Below, piece after piece: positions 52,201-61,200 of a stretch of 64,000 nucleotides of DNA (its first letter is position 1; each line of letters begins with the position of its first letter). The notes beneath the pieces were generated by a model that was not told the DNA's origin, ran no database searches, and was given only the letters and a program-made list of their open reading frames with translations. The stretch comes from Zeugodacus cucurbitae. Its lineage: Eukaryota; Arthropoda; Insecta; Diptera; Tephritidae. Both the position numbers and the translations under genes were made by a program. The stretch lies in contig NC_071667.1 in the NCBI RefSeq assembly GCF_028554725.1, positions 85,474,001 through 85,538,000 on the forward strand, written 5' to 3'.

Positions 52201-55200
52201 ACTGCCGCTTCACCTAATCACCTGATCAGCCAATTACCTGTCGAAATTCTCGCATACTCAATTCAAGAAGAAAAAGTAACTGTTCTTCAACTACCTATAC
52301 ATTGCCACACTAACTGGCTGCCATATCGAACAAAAGTTAGCAACAACTTGCTCTCGCCAAGTCATTAGTGAGTGCTTGCCACAACAGCCACTTCAACTGA
52401 TATTTGTTGTCGTAAGCAACTGTACGCAAATGTTGTCTGGCAAGTTCGGTTGCTATTAGTATTTGTTGATATAAAAAGTAAATTAAATAAAGTTTTTGCA
52501 GCTCCACAGCCACTGCTCTGCTCTGCGTAAGACAACATCTAACGAGGCGCATCAACAGTAACAAGCCAGACACAGAGTAGTGACTGCCGGAGCAGCAGCA
52601 GCCACTGAAATCATCGAGTAGTCAGTCGCAGGGAACAACAACATCAACCAACCACCTACAATGAATTTCAAAGCGACTTTGATCTTTTCACTCTATTTGC
52701 AATACCATCAAACGGTTAGTGGGTGCAACAAGATATTTGCAGAGCGGTTGCCGGCTGAGGGCGGACGAAGAGAGTGCAGTTGGTGGGTGTAGAGTGTGGG
52801 GATGCGAAGGGAACTATGTGTGTGGAGGAGCGGAGTAAAGTTGGTTGGTTGGTGCTGCGCTGATATTGGCAGCTTACCGCGCTTGTCTAACTAATCGTGA
52901 CTTTCCGCTTCGTTAGATTTTGCAAATAAACCTGAGGCAATGCCTGCGGGAAAACCGACATACACCGGCCTTGGCGAGTCCGTAAGGGAGGACGGACGTG
53001 CAAAATGATGTAAGAGAGCTTTCAACTAGTTTAGCTGCTAACAACCAGCAGCGAAAAGCCAATAAACGCCAATAGATTGCTGCCAAAAATTGCGCCACGC
53101 TCTTTATCGATGCGTCGATTTGCGAAGTTTGTGCGAGTGTGCGGGAACCTGGCTGTTCTTGTGCATTAAGTAATAAAATTTATTACCCCTGGATGGAGAA
53201 AAAGTCAACAGCGCAAAGTAAATAAGCGCCGAATAGGCGAAAAGTTTGGCTCATTAACTCACAGCGGTGTAGAAAAATCAAAGACACCGCAAACGATTTG
53301 GGAAACTTTGACGATTGCGTTGCTGTCGCACACCACGCACACACACACACACACACACGATTAGGCTCAAATTGGAAAATAAGCCTAATGCGTTTGAGAG
53401 TGCCTAATAATAATAAATTACAACACTTTCAACTCGTTCGGCTTGATACTTTTCGTCGAATTGCCAATGGAAACGGTAAAAAGAGTTCAGAGGTGTAACA
53501 TTGATTAATCACTTCTTTATCGGAGTCATTAGCCGCACAATTATCAGCCATTAATATTTCAAAAAAAGAAAAAATAACTCAAACTAGTCTTTCTTTTTTA
53601 AATACTTACTAGGACAAAGCGTCTAATATAAGACAAAATCTTGAAATTTGAAGTTTGAAGTTTGGTTTAATCGCTAATAGCACACATATTACTCACCACT
53701 CAAATCGATGCGAAATATGGGTATATCTGCGTAGGTACTTGAGGTGTTCAGACGCAACTTCTTCGTTTTGGAATCGTACGCTTCCAGAAAGAATTGCTGC
53801 TGCAGACCACCATCGTAGCCCGGCATGCATTCCAACTCCATGGTTGAATAAATAATGTTGTCGTAATTCTCGAGATTAATGGTACCACCACCACCACCGC
53901 CGTCACCATTCCCCAACGCATCCAAGCCAAGGCCATGTCCGTTGTCATTGCTGCCCACGAGGCTGTGCGTTGCAATGCCATTACTGAAACTGTACTCCAT
54001 GCGTGAGTACTCGAAATGCGGCGCATCCGCCGCGTCGGCTGATAAATGTAACTCACTTTGCAGGGCGCTCGTGGTGGGCGGTGATAGCTCTTCATCCAGT
54101 TCAATGATGCCATTTAAATCTGCATCGTCAATGTCACTGCCTTCATCAGCATCGGCACCTACCAATTCCGTCTCCATATCGGCGGCGTCAGCATCCACTT
54201 CGTCAACGGCCATGTCAATCTCGGCCATGTCATCGTCATAAGCAAATTTGCTGCTGCCAAAAATCTCCGTTGCTCGACCACTCTCATCCGAGCTGGCGGC
54301 GAGATCATTAATTGCGCGTTGCATGCCAATAACATCGATGTTGCGATTATCATTTGAAATGTTTTGTTGCTGCGGCTCCTCTTTCTGTTCGTGCTGCTGC
54401 TGGTGAAAAGCGGCCGCGTGATTGCTTATTTCGGGCGCGCTGGGCGGCGCATTGTGGCTATTGGCTTTGGTGCTTTGCGTGTTCGCTTTGGTGTTATCGC
54501 TGCTAGAAAAGTTGCTAATGTGATGACTGGCTTTGCCATGTTGCAAAAAGTTACCGGCCACCCCGCCGTCGTCCGCCGCTGCGCCACCGTTTTTGGCTGT
54601 CAAAGACTTGCGTATGCGCACCTTATCGAATGAGTCTGCATCCAGTGCGGCGGATTCATTAGGTGTAGTGCCGCCGTCAGTGTGCTGTTGCACCGAGTTA
54701 ATGGAATTGTCGGCTGGCAAGTGAGCGGTGGCCTTGTTTATAGTGGCGGCTGTACCAGAAGCTATTACTGCGGCTAAATCTCTACTTGTTCCGCTCATGT
54801 GTGCTGGGTGCTGGTTCAATTTGTTGGGTGTTGCTGTTGCGATTTCTCTTTTCACTAGTCGCCTTGTCGCTTCCGCTTCCGTTTCCTTTGACGTATCTGT
54901 TGCAGCTGCAGTTGTTGTTGTTGATGCTGTTAGCGTTAAATGATGGATTACTTGGCTCATCTCTTGTGAGATCTCACGTTTGTGCGTGTTTTTTCGCCGC
55001 CAATTGTAGTATTTCGTTGCTGGCGTTTGCTTGCCGCTGCCGTTCGTCGTTGCATTGTTGCCGCTGATGACGACAGCCGCCGCACCAGCAGCAACTCTTG
55101 GCAATGATAAATTTGATTTCTGCCTTTTGCTCGCATTTATCTTCTTCTGCGTCTGCTTTGAAGTTCGGTTTCTCGACTGCAGCTCCTTCGTCGCCACGGC

Positions 55201-58200
55201 CAGCTTGTATGCCTTCTTCTTCTGCTTGTACTTAGAACTCACGTTGTTTTTGTGCTGTGCAAGCGTTGCTGTTGCTGTAGTTGCACGCTCGTCAGCGGCA
55301 CGTTTCGACCGATGTTTGTTGTCCATCCGTGTCTTCGTGGGCAATCCATCAGTCTTGTTATTGATATACACCATTGTTGCCAAGTTGCCTGCGGCATTTC
55401 CAGCACCAGCTGCTGCAGCAGACACCGTGCGCCGCGCTCCGGCGCTCCCATCAGCCGTCGGGCTGCGCGTTGCACTCGATAACAACTTTTTGCCGTAGCC
55501 AATTGCCTCGATATTTCCTGCCTCGGTCTTGGCTCCGCCGCTCGCCTTGCCGTGCTGCTGTTGTTGCTGCCGTTTGAGCGCCGCTAGCGTTTGAGATGGT
55601 GTAAAAGATGTGCGTTTCTTCAGGTGTTGTAATTGCTGTTGTTGCTGTTGTTCGCTGGGTTGCAATCGCCGCACTGGTTGGTATTGCAATTTCTTCTGCT
55701 TTTGCTCCACAAATGAGTTGGCTGCTTTTTTCCTCTTCTCCTGCTGTTGCTTATTAACAACATTGTTGATTTTATTATTGCCTTTGCCACTGCTGATTGC
55801 CTTGTTGCTGCCGCTGCCATTTCCATTGTGAATTTTATTACCATTGTTGTTGGCGCTGTTATTGTTGTTGTTGTTGCCATTGTTATTATGTCGCTCACGT
55901 ACGTACTCCGTATGCGGAAAATTTGATTCCTGTCGTCCATATTGTGCTGGCATCATCTGATTGCTATGCATTGTTGTCTGATTCGATGAATTTAGCGAGG
56001 CAGAGGTCACCACATATGGACGCAGTGTACAGTTACGCAATGCTCCCGGCTTGGCTGCGCGCACAAACACAATTGAATGAAAATAGATGGAAAACATATT
56101 ATATATTTTTTGTGAAACTAATTGACCGTACGTATCTGTAAAATTATATTTGTATTAGAGTGTAAGTGTATCTATAAATATTTGGCCTCGGCCTTCTACA
56201 ACAAAGTATGATTTCCATAGTGTTATTATTATTATTATTATTGAGATAGGGCCGCGATTGGCTCAAATAAATTCCAGCCGAGAGACTTGATTTTCGACCA
56301 CTGTTTGCAACAATTGGGGCCGTGTGACAAAGAGTTGTTTCAGAGCAAGTCTATTCATCATGAAATGGCAAAACAAACTGAAAATATATTATGACCAGGA
56401 CCAACTCCGTAAATTTTTCGGATTTCATTATTACCTCATTGAAAACCACACCTCTACAAAAAACCACCCGTTATAAATACAAATTCCTAATATAGACGCC
56501 TTGCTTGTCGACCTCAAATGGAGATCATATATGTATATGTTTTCATCTGCCGAACAACTAATTAGACTTCTGCTCTCCTATCTTTTATTTGTATACCCTG
56601 TTGCATCTCGTATTCTTATAAATTATTATATTTTTTTAATACACACATCTAAATAAATATCTATGATACTGCACAAATTTAATATAACTATGAGGTGAGA
56701 TGATTAGCCTTGGCTCTGTGTGTTTATACATGTATAAATATATATATGTATATCTATTATAAATATATTACAGTAGGCTTACCTGCTGGCACGACTTGAA
56801 ATAGACAAGGCTCCGTTTGTTTGCCAATTGAATTCTGGCCCCAACATGCCAATGTGCCATAGTCCCGTTCGCCCTTGGGTGTGTATATCAATTCGCTTAC
56901 GGTTTCTACTATAAGAAAGAGCAAACATTGAATGTATAAGCAAGGTAAATAAATACTTTTACATACATACATTTGTAAAAATAATATAAATATTCATAAT
57001 TCTTGTGTATTTTCCATAGAGAAAGTATTTTTAGTTTTTGGCAACATTTTGAAATCAATTTAATTCTTATCAGTCAGTCAGACTGTCATGTACAGGCATG
57101 CTTATTTTAGATAAGAGATTGAATGTGAGTAATTGTAACTCAAAACTTTTTTGGAGAAATGTGAATTGTTTGTAGCTAAATGCTTACAAGAGTCAATACA
57201 TAAATAGACTAGTGTTTTGCCTTGAGGAAAAATCTCCAACTAAACAAATGCATCATTTCAATTAAACACAAGCCATACTAGGAATTAATTAAAATTTCGT
57301 TAGGAGCCAGTATTATTTTTTTGCTCAAAATTAAAAATTGAAATTTAAGAAATATCTGCTACATTACCGTAGGTTTCGAAGTGTGTGTCGTTTGTTTCGA
57401 TTATGGTGCGGTGTACATCGCCGGTTGTTGTGGCCTCCTGTATTGTTGCGTAGTGGCCCGATGGCACTTCAAAGTGCTCACCGCTTGTCGAAAAAGTCCA
57501 CTCGAAATCAATTTCCGGTGGATCGGAGTTCACGCGGCACGGTATGGGCACAGCCTCCTCCAGTGAGGCGCCAATCACAATCATCGTATTCGTGCTACAA
57601 ACTGGCGCATCTGAGGAGAAGATATGGGAGAATGCTCATATTTAAGTAATTATTTAAATTGGTATTTTTAAAGACAAGAGAAATTCGAAAAGTATTATAT
57701 TCTGGGGCAAATAATAACTACTCTCTATTACTTTTGCTTGTGAATTATTTGGATATATATTCAGATCTCAATTACTTCCGGTTATCAGTTCGTTTCACTC
57801 TCAAACGACCATTTGCTAAATTCTCCATTTTTTATATGACTACATATGTATACATATATGTAGTTAAGTAAATGTTAATGTTAACCAATGCATTGTGCAG
57901 TACATCATTTTAAGTACCCCGTGACGTTTGCAAATTTACATATTCAAATATGTTGTCACAATATCGTTGATAACACTTTGCTTGAGCAAATATTTGCGCG
58001 CATAATTATTTGTTATTAATATGTCAACGGTTTGTGCCACACAAAAACTGGAGCGAAAAATACAAATATTTGTTGCTGAAAATATCGCACACTATTCATC
58101 AAAGTTGCCTGGTGGCATGGTGGATAAATACATTTACAGTTATCCGCATGCAAGTGTGTACTTTTGTTATGCGAGTGCGAGTGAGCTTTCTCTGATGTGC

Positions 58201-61200
58201 ACTCGTGCGTACGAAGGAAAGAATCAAGAAACAAATTTCCCACACACAGTCACACGCACATCGACGACAACCCACAATGGCACACATATTAATAAACATG
58301 AGTTTTTGCATATGAAATCATACATGCATGCATGCTCTGGTGCAGGGTTTCCATCAACACTTATCCGCACAGCCCACACGCTACCACACACACAACCACA
58401 GCCACTTGTGTGTTCACGTGTAGTTTTGCATCGGCATTTCGCCCACTCGCTCGTCTATTTAATTCATTCGTTTTCATTCCAAGCGATTGAGTTTGAAATT
58501 TTATTACAATATAAATAGACAAGCATTCGTATGTATGTATGTATGTGCGTATCTGCATTTGAGTGTTTCAAGTTATCTTAAGTAATATATTGCTCTGAAT
58601 ATTTCACATGGAAGCATATTTATTTGTGCGTTTGTTGTTGTTTATTTGCTTAAAAGTGTGCGCTAACAAGCGGTACACATGTTGCTTGAACTGTAAAAAC
58701 AGACAGCTTATGGCAATCTTATGACCATCCCATTATATTAAATAAATCCAAAAAAAGAGTAAAATTGCGGATAAGTAAATCGGTGATGGCTGTGTACTAC
58801 TATTGTACTTTTTATGGTAGAATAGCACACATACAAGGATGTACACATACATACATTGCTTTCTAGAGAAATGAAAGTGCTCTTATTTTGAATATCCATA
58901 CTATTTATTATGCATTGCCATTAATATGGAATAGGAAGTAATTTATTTTTTATAGATGGCGATAGTTGCAGCAAAATATTTTAATGTTTGAAATTGTTAA
59001 AATTATTAAATATATATTATACTAACTAAACAGATAATGTGGCATGTAGCTATTCTCAACAAAGAGGATCTATTAAGAAGTAGAACACTTATATTGTTAA
59101 TAAAATAAATTTTAAATGAATATCAGTTAAATATTTGTGAGCATATTCGGATACTTAATGAGACTTGTCTTAAAGACAATGGAGCAAAGTTTTTTTTACT
59201 CCAAAATATATACAACAGATCCGGGCTTATAGAAAAATAATCATAATATTATATCATCATTACAATAATGGAGGTACCAACGGGATAATTATCAGTAAAA
59301 CATCTCCAATTCCATTAATTTTATACTCTCGCAACATGTTGCAGATTCTAATAATTTTGTTCACATAACGCTTGTTTGTTCATATATGTACATACGAGTA
59401 TACCAAACTGCTCAGAATGATGAGGCGAGTTGAAATCCTCGACCAATCTGAAAATTCTATATACGAGTATATCGATAATATTCGAGTCGATCAGCCTGAT
59501 TGCATGTTCATAAAGTATACTCATCATAAAGTATACTCATTGTTCACACATTACCATGTAGACCTCACATTGTAAGGGCGCTCAACATGTGTGTTTTTCA
59601 TTAGCAAGGCGTTCATAACTGGTGTAAAACATGCTCTCCCGCCAATAATCGTGCACTGGGAAAAAAATGCTTACACGGCGTTGCACACACACACACACAC
59701 ACAACAGCGTGAGTATGCAGTGGTGATTGTTTGTTTACAGTTAGTGCGGCGGCAGGGCGGCGAATTGAATTAGAATGTATCGTCACATGCGCATTGTTTG
59801 TTTTCAATTACGCTAATTATGCAACAGCGTTGGTAATGAGAGCATTTATTACCAACACATGTGCACGGGGATGAGTGCGCACTGCAAGGGCGGCACTGTC
59901 ATGCACTTATCTGCGCCATCTGATGTGTTTATTACTTGTCTTTGACAAACAGTCGCCCACTCATGCGGTGCATTAATTAGACTGCGTCGCACTTTAAGCT
60001 TCACTATTTCACTTGTTTTTGACCAGAAAAGTTGAAAGCAACCTAAATAAATCTATTGAAAATGCACAAATGAGTTCGATGATTTATTAAATATGATTAC
60101 TGCGTCGTCGGACGGTGCGTATGAGCAACTATTTTAATAAGAGATTCCGGGGATTTGGATTTTTTCGTTCCATCCGAGCCACAGCGTTACTTACTTGTTA
60201 TTATCGTAAATATAATGTCTGTCATCTTTTCCACATGACACAAATGTTGTTATTCTATTCTATTTGCCATAAACAGATTCATATGCAAATATTTTGCCGA
60301 ATTTTAAGCGTTTCGACTAATTATGTTTTTAAATAAAGGTATTAATTAATTCATTTGTCCTGGACAACAGCAGTAAATTAAAACAAAGCTTTACTGGCAT
60401 TTTCTGTTTATTACGTTTGGAGAGTACATACAAATTAGCTCGCTAGCTGAAGGTAATCAAATTGGGACTATAAATTTTATGCAATTCATTTATTTGTATT
60501 TGTTTTGTCAAATTTATTATTGTTTCAATAATATGCAAGTATGTGTATTGTATGTATTGCGATTTGGGGAAATATAACAGTTATATTAAATATGGGAAAT
60601 TGTTTTTGTGTTGGCGCAATTTTCGTATAATTTGTTTAATAATGTGATAATTCGCATAAAAATTAAAATTTATGTTAACAAAGTTTGATAATCTGATGAA
60701 CATTTACGGCACGCGACAACATTACAACTGTTTACTCATAATAAATGTAGCGTTTTTGAAAAGTTTTAAATAATTTACAATGATTCACCATTTGCAGCAC
60801 CGTACGTGAGAAATTAGGCAGTTAGTTAGCATTATGTCGAGGAAGTGATTTCATTTTTTATGAAATTTTACAAATAACCACTTTACATATGTATGTACGA
60901 GTATGAGCTTCGATATACTATATTCCATTATTGTTTTTAAGCCAGCACTATATGCACTTTATTGTCTGCGATACTTAAATATCCAAAATTTTATATTCCA
61001 CCACAGGATGTAATCAAAATGGTTATCAAAAGTCCCTAAAATTATCGAAATATAGCGAACAATTATTTTAAAAGCGTTGCAAGTCAAGCATTAGTTTGAA
61101 TATATAGTTCAAATTTATATACGAATGTTAACTCGTGAAATAGTTGCAAATATGCAAATGCTATAAATGAGCTCAGCTAAATATATTTTGCAAATTTCGT

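Noticed and set aside
53881..56007. Exon D middle part as an unspliced intron
   Set aside because: 2.1 kb stay open in one frame, no polypyrimidine-AG acceptor is seen just before the Fn3 restart near 53880, and Gln runs mix synonymous codons. Left as the main alternative to test.
53689..56141. Long plus-strand and alternative minus-strand open frames across exon D (up to about 155 codons)
   Set aside because: They are shadows of the repetitive coding exon. The compositional runs (poly-Cys/Val/Leu) mirror Asn/Gln/Lys/Ala codons, and no domain is visible.
58021..58518. 165-codon plus-strand frame in the A-B intron
   Set aside because: Much of it translates CACA-rich sequence. There are no motifs or splice context, and it is antisense within an intron.
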